64,000 nucleotides of DNA from Pseudoneurospora amorphoporcata. Taxonomy: Eukaryota; Ascomycota; Sordariomycetes; Sordariales; Sordariaceae. Positions 48,236 through 60,368 of this stretch are shown in pieces. The stretch lies in assembly GCA_033297205.1 (NCBI GenBank), contig MU859110.1:1-64000 (forward strand), given 5' to 3'. Below the pieces are notes generated by a model. It was not told the origin of the DNA. It worked only from the letters and a program-made list of their open reading frames with translations, and searched no databases. Each line of letters opens with the position of its first letter. Position 1 is the stretch's first letter. The position numbers and the translations under genes were made by a program.

Positions 48236-50207
48236 ATGGCATCTGATCACCATGGAGTGTAAGTGCCCCCTTACCCCGCCAATATCAGTCATTACGTGGT
48301 GGAGCTCAACGCTTTTGGGGTTCGTTCGCATAGCTCTGTGCGGATTAATCTTGGGGCACATCTGCCAGTCTACGATTTCTGTCTGAGCGAGTTCGGTGAA
48401 GAGCTGCCACCATGGGAACCCTCATTATATGGTTGAACGTTGGTGACTTAGAATCGCTTGCTAACAAAAATGGCGTTGCAGTGCGGTAGAGCTCAAGGAC
48501 AACACCGTCGTTGTTGTTCTTGGTGCTTCTGGGGATCTCGCTAAGAAGAAGACAGTGAGTTACTGCTTACCATTATGCTACTTCATATGGCAATCGACTG
48601 ACGTGCATTTAGTATCCCGCGCTCTTCGGACTGGTGCGTATACCCTCTTCTGGGTCGCCTACCATCAGGGAGCTAACGTTATTCCTGTAGTACCGCAACC
48701 AGTTTTTGCCCAAGGACATCCGGATCGTGGGCTATGCTAGAACCAAGATGGACCACGACGAACACATCCGCCGCATCAAGTCGTATATCAAGACCCCAAC
48801 GAAGGAAAGCGAGCAGCAGCTCGAGGAGTTCTGCTCCATCTGCACATACGTTTCCGGCCAGTATGATCGCGACGACTCCTTTTTGCAGCTCAACAAACAT
48901 TTGGAGGAACTCGAGCAAGGAAGGAAAGAGAACAACAGACTCTTTTACATGGCTCTGCCTCCCAGCGTTTTCACCATTGTTTCACAACACCTCAAGAAGT
49001 GCTGCTACCCCTCCAAGGGCGTCGCTCGTGTTATTGTGAGTCAACTATCGTTTTCGTTGCACCTCAGCCCTTGATTGACACTGCATACAATAGGTCGAGA
49101 AACCGTTTGGCAAGGACTTGGCAAGCTCTCGGGAACTGCAAAAGTCGCTTGAGCCCGACTGGAGGGAAGAGGAAATCTTCCGCATCGACCACTATCTCGG
49201 AAAGGAGATGGTGAAGAACATCCTCATCCTGCGTTTCGGCAACTCCTTCCTCGGCGCCACCTGGAACAGGCATCACATCGACAACATTCAGATCACATTC
49301 AAGGAACCATTTGGTACCGAGGGCCGTGGTGGTTATTTCGACGAGTTCGGCATTATCCGCGATGTCATGCAGAACCATTTGTTGCAGGTTCTTACGCTGC
49401 TTGCCATGGAGCGCCCCATCTCTTTCTCCGCTGAGGATATCCGTGATGAGAAGGTGCGGGTCCTCCGCGCCATTCCGGCAATCGAGCCCAAGAACGTCAT
49501 CATCGGACAGTACGGAAAGTCGCTTGACGGAAGCAAGCCCGCTTACAAGGAAGACGACACTGTCCCTAAGGATTCTCGTTGCCCCACTTTCTGTGCGCTA
49601 GTTGCGTACATCAAGAACGAGCGTTGGGACGGCGTACCCTTCATCATGAAGGCAGGCAAGGCCTTGAACGAGCAGAAGACCGAGATCCGCGTGCAGTTCA
49701 AGGACGTCACGTCGGGCATTTTCAAGGATATCCCTCGCAATGAGCTCGTCATGCGCATTCAGCCCAACGAAAGTGTCTACATCAAGATGAACTCCAAGCT
49801 TCCCGGCCTGAGCATGCAGACCGTTGTCACCGAGCTGGACCTCACCTATAGGAGACGTTTCTCCGACCTCAAGATCCCCGAGGCCTACGAGTCTCTCATT
49901 CTTGACTGCTTGAAGGGCGACCATTCCAACTTTGTCCGTGACGATGAGCTCGATGCCAGCTGGAGAGTCTTTACCCCTCTGCTCCACTATCTCGATGATA
50001 ATAAGGAAATCATCCCGATGGAGTACCCTTACGGTATGTGATCACTAAGAAATTTGGTGGAAAGACACTCGGTACTAACATTGTCCAGGTTCTCGCGGCC
50101 CGGCTGTTCTGGATGACTTTACGGCCTCGTACGGCTACAAATTCAGCGATGCTGCGGGCTACCAATGGCCCACCACCTCCGCCATGGGTTCAGGCACGAA
50201 GTTGTAA
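48236..50207 (+). CDS. zwf1: Glucose-6-phosphate 1-dehydrogenase
   Basis: Cytosolic enzyme that oxidises glucose-6-phosphate to 6-phosphogluconolactone with NADP+, the entry step of the oxidative pentose phosphate pathway. Six exons (48236-48258, 48482-48554, 48613-48633, 48691-49035, 49094-50033, 50089-50207) give 506 aa. The NADP-binding motif GASGDLAKKKTYPALFGL is spread over exons 2 and 3. The active-site motif RIDHYLGKE is at about 184-192, after EKPFGKDL. Substrate and structural-NADP regions (KAGKALNEQKTEIRVQF, RIQPNE) are also in place. Exon 1 codes only eight residues, followed by a 223-nt intron. Exon 3 is 21 nt and codes exactly YPALFGL. All junctions keep the frame. The gene shares a 3.1-kb divergent promoter region with rpl33. 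Confidence 0.97.
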
Positions 50208-52092
50208 ATTCGCAGCGTCCTAATCATCATTCCTTCACTCCGGATGATGGATATGCTTTGGTACACGTTGTTCAATCTTCACCATCAATTGGCAAAAGAA
50301 GCAGATGTACCATGTCATGAGCAGAAACGTTGGGACTAGATCTTGCTTCCATATCCCCCCTTGGTTTTTCTGCGTTTTCTTTTTATGTGATGCTGGGAAA
50401 AGCATTAAAGGCAATGTCACGAGAGTCAAAAGAAGCATGTATGGGTTTAAAGGTATCAGCGGGCATGGCTGTTGTCATGTCCTTCACGATCCGAAGAGAA
50501 CAATTTATGATGAGGTTCCTTTCTTATAGGTGTTACAGATACAGATAGTAACTCGGCACTCTTGTGCCTGGGGTTGATTGAAGACGTGAGGGGATGTCCT
50601 TCCTCAGACTGAGGCCAAATTTGAGTAGCCAAGAAGGTAGGTAGTTAGAGAAAGCTTCTTACTTTAATGGCTGGTATGCTCACATTGAGCTTTGCGGATT
50701 TTGCACTTTTACGGTAACCACTGTGCCACTGACCACAACTCCCGTCTCCAAGTACCAAGGTAATAGTAACCCAAGTTACTGGCCAGGCCTGTAACGTTAT
50801 GGATGGATACGGTACCTTACCAATCTAACGTTCGATTACCTTACGTACAGCAGCCCGAGTGTCTGCTACGTACTACGCAGAGCGTATTGTAAGAAGTCTC
50901 GGAAGGTAACCAGTGTTTTGCGTAAAGACACGACGGGTCTTAAAGTTACAGTTGTGAGCTAAAATATCGAGTTTACGTCATAGTGTGATCGGTAGTTGGA
51001 TAAGATACTGAAATTTGATCATTCTAACAGCTGAGTGTCTGAATGCGAAGTCGAATTTCCAAACTTTCAAGCTTTCAATAGTGCGGTCAGCCTTGCGGCT
51101 TTCCTCTCTTGAGTGTGTTGGTTGAAAGATTCAGTGATACCTACCTCTAGGTAACCTGGAAGGTACTGGGAGGTACTTTGGCTGGCTGCACAATGGGTAC
51201 TGCACCGGGCGAGAAGTGACCCCAGCCTAGGTCACTGGAGAAGGGCATTTCACCTGCCACGGTGGATGGGTCTCCATTCTTCCTCCCTGGGCGCCTACCC
51301 GTCGCAGACTGCCTGACAGGGAGGGCATTTGTCACTGGTAACCTGCCTCGCCTGCCAAACAGGGTGACGGCGCCACCACGACGAACCTTTCAAAGGCGAC
51401 CAGACAAGTGATCCACGCGCACGCGCACTTCGACTTCCACGTAATCATCTGTCGCTTCTTTCCCTTAACCTCCGTTTCTAGCGTAAAATCCGATTTTCTT
51501 TGACCGACTTGGGCAGGCGTCCCATTCTAGTACAGGCTTTCACCTACCGCCTTCCTCACCCTACGAACCAGCGCGTGCTGTATTTTCGATCGACTTCCAC
51601 TTTTGCGCACCTCCACTGCCGGTCAAATCTGAAACCCACTTCCACTTTGACATCAACTACGATCCGACACGGCGCCTTACCTTCGCCCACCAGCGCAACT
51701 TTTTTTCTTCAATCCATCCGCCACTCGAAGTAATGGGAAATCGGTCTGTCTGCGTCAATCTCAACGTTTGAGTCGCTGTTTGATGCGCGGTCCCCGGGGC
51801 CTCCTTGACGACGAAATTCCCTAGTGGATGTTCTTACCGTTCGCCTTCTCTCGCCTTCACTACAACTTGGACACATCAGCAATACGTCCGTGGTAACGAC
51901 CGTCACACGATCGACGATATCCCGAATCTCGCGAGACGCTTTCGATTTTGCGTGGTATTTGCCGAAACCGTTACACTTTGACGACCGATTTCCGTCTTCA
52001 CGACTACATATCTGAGATTATTTCAGCAACACACGACACTGGGGGCGCTCTTTGGGCGAGCGTTGTTCGCGCGGCAGTAAGGCACGCGCAGG
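50208..52092. other. Intergenic region rich in GGTA/TACC motifs
   Basis: 1.9 kb between zwf1 and med14, both on the + strand. From about 50630 to 51190 many short AGGTA and TACCT motifs occur, some of them facing each other. The last 700 bases are C-rich and lack ATG-rich frames, a likely long 5' leader of med14. No gene recognised. Confidence 0.5.
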
Positions 52093-55000
52093 ATGGAAAA
52101 CGGACATATGAACGGAGTGCGCACCCATCACGACAGGAATTCGTGGACGAACGGCGCCAATGGAGGCGTGGCCAAGCGGGAGGGCTCGCCAGATAAGGGT
52201 AAAGCTCTCGCAAACATGTCGGGCTCCTCAGCCATGACGAACGGCGGAGGTGCCTCCTTCATGGACGTGGACAGCCAGCCGCCTGGCGGCTCCAAGTTCA
52301 ACGATCTGCCAGAGGAGATCCAACACATCACCGCCGATATCATGCCTCTAAGCCTACTCCTGACCAGGCTGTCACAATGGACTCACTCCAAGTTGCAAGA
52401 CGAGATCGCATACCTTGCCTCCAAACCCCTACCACAGGCCGTCATGAATGGCAACACCAACCATCAGTCCGCGGATAATCACGACACTTCGCAGGAGAGC
52501 CTCGAAAAGAAGGTTCATCTCCTCAACTTCTTGCAGGATATGCACTCGAAATGGGTCAAGACTCTTGTTATTACCGAATGGAGCAAGAAAGCGGCTCAGG
52601 TTGGAGCCCTGATTGACATCAGGGTACATATGTTGACCAAACAGGTTCACTATCAAGAACTCTTCTGGGAGTTGATCAGGATGAAGCAGGATCTTCACTG
52701 GGCGAAAGTGCCGGGCCCAGATCTGAAGACGGCTCTGGAAGTTCTGACAACTGGTCAAGCGTCCTGGATGCCCGAGGTAAGTCGATGGTCCAGATTATGC
52801 TCTGTGGCCTGATGTTCTGACAACGTTAGTTGGGATATATCGAGCCCCCTCCTATAACATGGGAGGAGAAAGAAGCGTTCATCGACAACATCAATACCAT
52901 GCTCAGCGTACGACTCACCTTCGACGAACACGAGAAAATCCCGGCTGCTTTCCGTGACTATGACATCGCGAACGGAAGGGTCACGTTCAAAGTGAAGGGA
53001 GAGTTTGAAGTCGATTTGACGATTGGTGACGAGGACTTTGAGCAACAATTTTGGTTCATCGACTTCCGCTTTCTTTTCATCCCTGCTCCGGCAGAGCTGT
53101 CGCACGGTGTGCGCAGTTTTCTCGAGAACAAGGTCAACACAATCTTAGGCAACGAGGGCTTGGCCGGGTGCTATAAGTATCTTCATGAGTTCGTGCTGAC
53201 TCATAAGATTATTGAGTTCCGTCGTCAGGCAAACGAACTTGCTGCGGGCCGGTGGGTTGATACTTTGAAGGTCGAGAAACTCAACCGTGCCATGTCTATC
53301 CAGTACTGGCTCAAGCCTCCGAACGGTCTGGAGGGTCCTTCTGCGCAAACCGCCAAGAGCTGGATCTTGCTAGGGGTATGGAGCGGAAACAGCGTCGAAG
53401 GTGACCTTGATTCAAAGCCTTCAAGTTACATCAGCCTACGTTGGTTCCGCGACAACAAAGAGGTCAAAGATTTCGACATTCCGCTGAATGTTGAGACGAT
53501 TTCTGCGGAAAGGCTCCTCACGGCAGTTATTGCAAGTCACGTTGAATACATACTCACGTCGATATCAAGCAAGCTTCTCAGCAAGCCTCGATTTGCGCAG
53601 AAGCATGCAAGGCTTGACTTGGAGATCTCAAAGGAGGAGCCACAGAATTCTTCTTTGGCTGTACAACTATTCGACAATGACAAGGCTGTCATCAAGATCG
53701 AACCATTGACAGGCTTATTTATACTGTTCCCGCGGTCCCCGGTCTTCTTGAAGGGGCAGATGAAGCTCAATACCAGTTCCAACGCGGCGGAAGAAGGCGC
53801 ACACCTCATGGAGCAACTAAGATTTGACCATACAGTCAAGGATCTCAACAGCCGTGTAAGGAGTATAGGCTGGTTTGTTTGCCGTCCGCCAATTACCCAG
53901 GAAGAGACCAAGGCTATCGTTTACTCGGACGCTTCAGGATGTCGGGAAGCTTTCAAGGCAGTCTGGCTTAGAAAGGCAAACTGGATGACACGGCAATGGT
54001 TCGTCATGATGAGCATGAGTCTTGGTGGTGACCAATGGTGGCTAGTTGACCTGTGAGTATAATCCTGATCAGATGAGATTGATGATTGACGATGTGCTAA
54101 CCCTGAGTAGATCACCACCAAAGCCCAACTTCCCCGCCGGCCGCCTGAGGCTCTTCACTAAGATGCCCATGACGTCCAACCAACTAACGTTGTCGGACAC
54201 CTTCTTCCGAAACTTGTCAGTCTACGCCGCTGGCATGATTTCACATATCACCGATCTTCGCAAGCTACATACCCTCAAAAAATCACACACCGCACTTGAG
54301 TTGCCAAACCACAGTCTACCACCCCAGGTTAGACTGCCTACGATTTATGTGCGGCTATCAGAAATGCTCCAACAGCGTCCTGGATCCAGCAGCCGCACCT
54401 TGGCATGGGCGAAGGACTTCGTACCCATCATCTTTAAGGGAGTCCGGACTCACACAGGTGACCAAGAGGGCCCAGCAGATGCCACAGCCGCTCATATCCG
54501 GCGTGATACGCCGGCTAAGATCCGGGCAGAAGCTAGATTGACCGTGATCGACAGGAACAAGTTCAAATCTCTCCGCGGAAATGTAGACCACGATGTGGTG
54601 TACAACCATCGTACCGGCCAGTTCTCGCTTAAGCTGCGGGCGGATATGGGTACTCCCGTAGTCGATTTGCTCGCCGATCGCGTGCAGGCCCTGGAACGTT
54701 TGATGGAGTTTGTTGAGGCCATTAGACTGGCCGGTAGCAACGCCATTCCTCAAAGCGTTGCGCTCCGCGAGGTTGTTTTCACCTACAGCAACGACCCAAC
54801 AGAACCTGTTTCCGGTCCACCACAGGGTCCTCGCGCATGGAGGGTGCACCTTGACCTCCCTAAAGATGCCAAGGTTATCCTTACTCTCGAAAAGGGGAAC
54901 CCTCATATGCGCGCGCTGGATATGTTGCAAGAAATGGCCCAGTCTACCAAGACCGAGCTCCTACCGTCTTACCTTCCGTTCTCTCTACCGCTGTATAGGG

Positions 55001-56001
55001 TGTTGGACATAATCGAGGATGAGTGGGAGAGCATTGCGGCGAAGAACGCGGGCAATGTGGCGATCGTGGTAAAAGCGGCGGAGTGGGTAACGGTCAGGTT
55101 CACACTCCCTGCCCCGACTACTCGGCGGTTGTTGTGTCTTGACATCAGGACTATGGGCCGCAAAGGTAGACTGTTGTGGCACGTCAAGCGTACTGATGAA
55201 AAGGGACACGAACGTCCTCTTAACGGCCCGCAGGACGAGTTTGACACACTTCTCCAGCGGTCGGTATGGCACGCTCATGGCGACGGAAGGAAGAGCTTCG
55301 GTACCAGCGCCGCTGCTGACCCAAAGATCGGTGTTGAAACACTGCTATGGTCAATCAGCGAGTCGGTGAAATCGCTGGTTGGGATAGCCCCACCACCGCC
55401 CACCACCGCTCCTCATTCAGGAGGCGGAGTACATGATGTTAAACAAAGCCCTCAGCAACCACCTCAGCAGCTAGTAGCTGCACAAGCTGCACAGGGAATG
55501 CCTCCGCAACGGCCGAAGCAGCAACCACCTCCACCATCCCAACAACACCAGCAGCACCGGCCCGTAAACCAGCCGCAAGCTCAATCTCAGTCTCAGGCCC
55601 TGCCCCAAACTCAGGTCCAACTCCAGCAGGCTCAGGTTGCTCAACTCCAAGCTCAGCGCCAGGCACAAGCCCGCGCCAACAACAACCGGTTCGTCAACCG
55701 CGCCCATCCCGGCCAGCCACCACAACAGCGGCAGCCAGGCCCTCCAACCCAGGCACAACAGCAGCAACAGCGGTACCAGATCCAGCAACAAGCCCAAGCG
55801 ATGCAGCGAATGCAGCAACAGCAACAGCAGCAAGCCGCCCAACAACACGCCCATCAGCAAGGGGGTCAAGTCCAACAAGGTCAGAGACCCGTTCACGGCC
55901 AGGGAGGTTCTCAAGGCGTGCCGCAGGGACAGCCAGGTCAGGGTGGTGCCGGTGGTGGTGGTATGGGCGGGAAGAATGCCCCTGTGGTAGTTATCGATTA
56001 G
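52093..56001 (+). CDS. med14: Mediator complex subunit 14 (MED14/Rgr1)
   Basis: Backbone subunit of Mediator, joining head, middle and tail modules at RNA polymerase II promoters. Three exons (52093-52776, 52830-54052, 54111-56001) give 1265 aa. After a Gly/Asn-rich N-terminus, the conserved MED14 domain begins at DLPEEIQHITADIMPLSLLL and continues through LVITEWSKKAAQV, DLKTALEVLTTG, and LGYIEPPPITWEEK. The long middle part is moderately hydrophobic and has no catalytic motif, as expected. The last 190 residues are a low-complexity Gln/Pro/Ala tail (many QQ and QAQ blocks) ending in a Gly-rich patch and KNAPVVVID. Introns are 53 and 58 nt with GTAAGT/GTGAGT donors. The start at 52093 is the first Met that leads into the domain; a nearby ATG at residue 6 is also possible. 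Confidence 0.94.
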
Positions 56002-57259
56002 GGGAAGACGTATAACTACACAGCGATCAAGCAAAAGATAAGGAAATCTGGATGGCCGCATGAATGAGATGGATGTACATAAGTCGTAGTCGTGTAGTTG
56101 CGTTGGTCGTTATTAGGCATTTATGGATCGAGGCCACGAAAACGAAAAGAGAAAGCGGATTCTAACTGAATTTGTATTGACTGATACTTATTTGTCTTTA
56201 TAACTGGGCATCCGGAAAAACGGGGGGGAAAGGAAAGAGGGAGCGGAGGAAGGAGTTAGGTGCTCATTATTAGGAAGAAATTTCCCTTACCTTACATACT
56301 AGACCCTATGGGTGGGTATGATGTTAGCTGAAGAGAGAGGGGGGGGAGGGGGGAAGAGAAAGAGAGAAAAAAACTCATGGGGAGTATTTCCCTTCTATTG
56401 CATACTTGCCTAGTGGTGGTTGCTGGCAGGAAACAGAGAGGTGAAACATGAGAAGAAGAAAAACATGGCGAGCTTGGGGAAATGTAGGAGAGTTAGCCAG
56501 CCAGCCAGCCAGCCAGCCAGCCAATATGAAATACTAAATATCATTACATACTAAACCCGTTCGTTGATGGTTACCGCTTCTTATCATACATACAAAAGTG
56601 CGTTAGTTAGACCCGACGGACGGTCATGCCGGTTTGATGCTGGGAGGAGTCGAGTTGACTGGAAGAAAAGCAAATGTTGTGCGTGGGTGTGGAATACGTT
56701 AGTCAAGCACAAGCAAGTAGTCAACGTCACAGGAAAACAAACGAAGTACTCGGAATTTGAAGAGGTACTTGGAAGGCAATAGATAATCAAGTTGACCAGC
56801 AAGTGAGTCCGTCCACTTTCACTTAAGTTTCCTGAGCTTTCGCACGGCTTGCTGGGTAGGACTGGTCCACAGGAATATTGCGTACCCGGGTTTTTGATGT
56901 ACCCCAAGTCTTGCATTCATTTCCTACAAGTAATCACGACAAACTCAATATACGTTTGAGGATGGACTAATACATTTAATGCGCGAACATGATGGCTATG
57001 TAACCTCCACAGGCTCTTTGGGCAATAACAGAATATCATGGCTAGATACTAAAAGTTCAATAAAAGGATGAGAGTTGAGTATTACTCATCCCTTCATGGA
57101 CGAAGTAGGGTAGGGTAGCTTGATGACTATATCTCTATATATCTGTATTGTACACTGGTTGGCTATTCTGTTCACCTTTCAGATTTTCTCTTCATTCTCC
57201 ATTGCGTTGCCGGTCCGGTCATGTCCTCGGTCTGCTTCCTAACCAAAGCTACTTTTTTT
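56002..57259. other. Intergenic region, convergent 3' ends
   Basis: 1.3 kb between med14 (+) and hem14 (-). It contains a purine-rich patch with G runs (about 56219-56370) and an AGCC microsatellite. No gene recognised. Confidence 0.5.
56495..56522. repeat. (AGCC)n microsatellite
   Basis: Seven tandem copies of AGCC in the med14-hem14 intergenic region. Confidence 0.9.
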
Positions 57260-59371
57260 TTAAATGACCCTGAGCGCATTGCCAAACCTCAACGAGAATC
57301 CTTTCTTCTCGAGCTGCCCCCAAGACTCTGACATCGGCCTGGTGAACCGCTGCAGACCCGTCTTCCCAACCGGGTGCGGCACCATCTTGTTCGCCAACTC
57401 GTACGCAATGTCCGCAGCACCGCGCAACGAGCTGTTGATCCCGGGCGTCTGGTACGAGCCGCCCACCACGGACAGGTTGCCCTTGAAGGCCTTGAGAAGC
57501 TCGTGGTGCGCGTTCGCCATGCGCTCACGGTGTCCGACCGTGTGCTGCGGGATGCAGTTATGGCAGAGCTTGGTGGTGGCCACGGCGCCGACCGCGTCCT
57601 CCTCAGAGATCTGCAGATGCCGCTCCACGGCGGCCTTGGCCATGTCGATGCACTTGTTCTCGTCGTACATGTACGAGGGCTCCGTGCCCCAGTAGTGGCC
57701 GCCCATCATGACGGTGAACTTGGTGCCGGGGACGGTGTCGCCGCCGTAGTTACGGCCGCGGTGCTCGCGGTCCGAGTCGAAGAGCACGCCGAGAACGCCC
57801 TCAGGGTTGTGGGGCGTGGTTGAGGGGATAAGATAGCCGATGCCGTTGAATGGTGCGTTGAGGTTGGGGGTTGGGTACCAGATGTTGACGACTCGGATCG
57901 TAACGGCGGTCGAGCGTGCTAGGGAGGGAAGCTTATTGACTGTGAGCCCGGCCAATGTCTTTGCGTAGATTGTTGATACGACTTTGTCGTATAGGGCGGC
58001 CTGAACACTTTTGCTGGATTTGATCTGGCGTGAAAAGTTAGCAGGTGATACCGCATAATTACCACTGCTGATAATCAGCCTGGTAGATCGCCGGCGAACC
58101 AGCAGAAGCTTTCGTCCCAAAGAAAACGTACCGCTATCCTTTCTGATGGGTGAAGAGAGATAGATTGCACGGGAGTGTTGAGCTTGAAAGTGACATGCAG
58201 CTCCTTCAAGTCCCGTATGAGTGCGTCCGTCATGGTGCTAAAGCCATTCTTGAACCAGATATATTCCGAGCTCTCCCCCATGGCGGTGAAAATGCTGAGC
58301 ATCCTCTTGGTGAATGGGTACTCGTTCAATATCCTCTGTATAAACTCTACATCCTCTTTTGGATACCAGATTTTACCCTTTTCGGGGCTCGGTAATGTCG
58401 TCGTGGAGAACAGGCCGCTCTGCATACTGAGATTCCGTATATCGCCGCCCCATACGCCGTGCATCAAAGCGCCGAGGGTGTTGTCGATTAGCTCAGGATT
58501 TCCCGTAGCGCGCCCGAAGAACTTGCCGACCGATAGATCTTCTCCGTCCTTGAGCGTCAGTTTGCGCCCGCCCCCGAAAAAGTATTTCATAGCGGCCGAA
58601 GGTGCACCGTTAAATATGGGCTCCTTGAATATTGTTTGTATCGCGCTACAAATCGAAACTGCCGAATCGAGCGGTCGTTTCTTGTCCAAGATGGGCTGCG
58701 GCATGGCGACAAGATGATCGGGGTAATATATGTAGTTGCACAAAGGCTCGTCTTCGCTCGTAACTTGGAGTTCGTTTTCTACCGCGAGCTCGCTCACCTA
58801 GTGACAGACAAAATCAAAGCAGGTTAGCCAGGACAGTCCAGCCCAGGGAGCTACCGAGTACCTACCGGCGTCCAGCAGAGGCTGTACATACTAACTTCCA
58901 GAAGGCCATATCATCGTACCTGGCCTTGTTGTTCATGGTCTTGAGCATGCGGCCACCGCGCTGAAATATGACCTTGCCCTTTTCGCCTGACGGGGTTGTG
59001 ACCTGGACCTCCTCCGTGTCAATCCAGCCGCCGAGCCTGTCAGACGCCTCGTAGACTGTGATGCTTGCATGATGGTTGTGCAATCTAGCGAAATAGGCCG
59101 TGGCCAAGCCGGTCAGACCACCTCCGATAATCGCGATATCCTTCGGGAGCTCTGCGGTTGGCGGCGTTACCGACGTCATAAATGATCGGGTCTTGCCAGT
59201 GGCGGCGAGGGCGGAGGAGGCGACATTGTGTCTCTTGCTGGTGGTTACGGCGGAGCCAAAAGCACAAGTGCTTGCGAGCCGTGAACTCGATAGGGTTGCT
59301 GGTTGCGCCCACTTGCTGCTGACGCACCGCCGCGTGTTGCGCGCCAGACTGCGCTGACTAGTACTGTACAT
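57260..59371 (-). CDS. hem14: Protoporphyrinogen oxidase
   Basis: Mitochondrial inner-membrane flavoenzyme that oxidises protoporphyrinogen IX to protoporphyrin IX, the penultimate step of heme synthesis. Three exons (59371-58892, 58797-58132, 58024-57260) give 636 aa. The N-terminal 70 residues are rich in Arg, Ser, Thr and Ala with almost no acids, a typical mitochondrial presequence. The FAD dinucleotide-binding motif is IAIIGGGLTGLATAYFARL at about 79-97, followed by EASDRLGGW. Further family blocks are FQRGGRML, GALMHGVWGGDIRNLS, and the C-terminal NLSVVGGSYQTPGINSSLRG. Both introns (94 and 107 nt) fall on codon boundaries. At 636 aa it is longer than yeast Hem14 (539 aa), mainly from the presequence and loops. 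Confidence 0.95.
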
Positions 59372-60368
59372 TATGAGGAATTTGAGACCTTCGTGATTCT
59401 CATACCGCGCCGTTCAATGGCGCCCCGTGTTGGTCTTGGGTTAGATATGAAGGCGCTTGTTATCGTCGACCAGCGTTCGATGATGTTGCCGGGCCGAGAG
59501 TTGAAATTAGGTTTTTGTTGACGGAAGAACAAGGGGCCAACATGCATGTGAAGCACAGCATGCAAGGCACCTTGTACTGCTATCCGATCTTGGAGGACTG
59601 ATCTGCGTGGGTGTCTGGCCGCCCAAGTTCTTGGAACGCACAACTGAATTCCGAGCCGTGAAGAGATTTTGGCAAACCAATTGGACAGAACCAAAAACCA
59701 AAAAAGATTGTTGAAGAAATCCAAAGCAAGCTGCGGGGTGGACAGGCCCAGTTACAAGCATCTACAACCTGGAAGATTTGGCTTCCGGCAAGGCCACCCA
59801 CCCCTCCTCGGCACCCGTAACCCACTCTGAGTGGTCTAGCACCAACCCGCCGTCCAACGTTCCAACAGCCGGGCGTGCCGGTCGTGGTGGGGTCATCACA
59901 GGACATCACAGGGAAAATCGAGACACACTCACCCATGTAGGAGGTGCTGATATAAATTTGAGGTATAATTGTTAATAGCTATTCGCTGAAAGTTTGCAAT
60001 TGCTGCTACGCTACGGGGAGCAATTCCTCTGTTCCCTTCCAATGCCATACCTACCTAGGTATACCCTCCTCCAAAATAGAACACCCCATTCAGAATGAGA
60101 AACATGTAGACGAAGTCGACTCCTTCCTTGGATTCCAATTGTATGCTAAACCCTTTCTGCCGGAACGCCGCATGGACATCAATCATGAATAAATCTAAGC
60201 ATCCAGTCTTTGACCCACACATCCCAGTGATATAATACAGAACCAAAACACCCTCCTGAATACCACCATGTCCTTCTGGTCCAGTTCCCTTTCTGCACGA
60301 CTACCACATATCTTTAAGTGGCACCTGCCTTGAAAATTCCCATCTTTTTCTTTCCTTCACCCCATCAC
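59372..60368. other. Intergenic region
   Basis: 1 kb holding the hem14 promoter and the 3' UTR of nab2. A short CCTACCTAGGTATACC element lies at about 60049-60064, related to the palindrome at 45496. No gene recognised. Confidence 0.5.

Noticed and set aside
55471..56061. Leu-rich minus-strand frame antisense to the med14 Gln tail
   Set aside because: CAG/CAA repeats read backwards give Leu codons, so there is no real gene.
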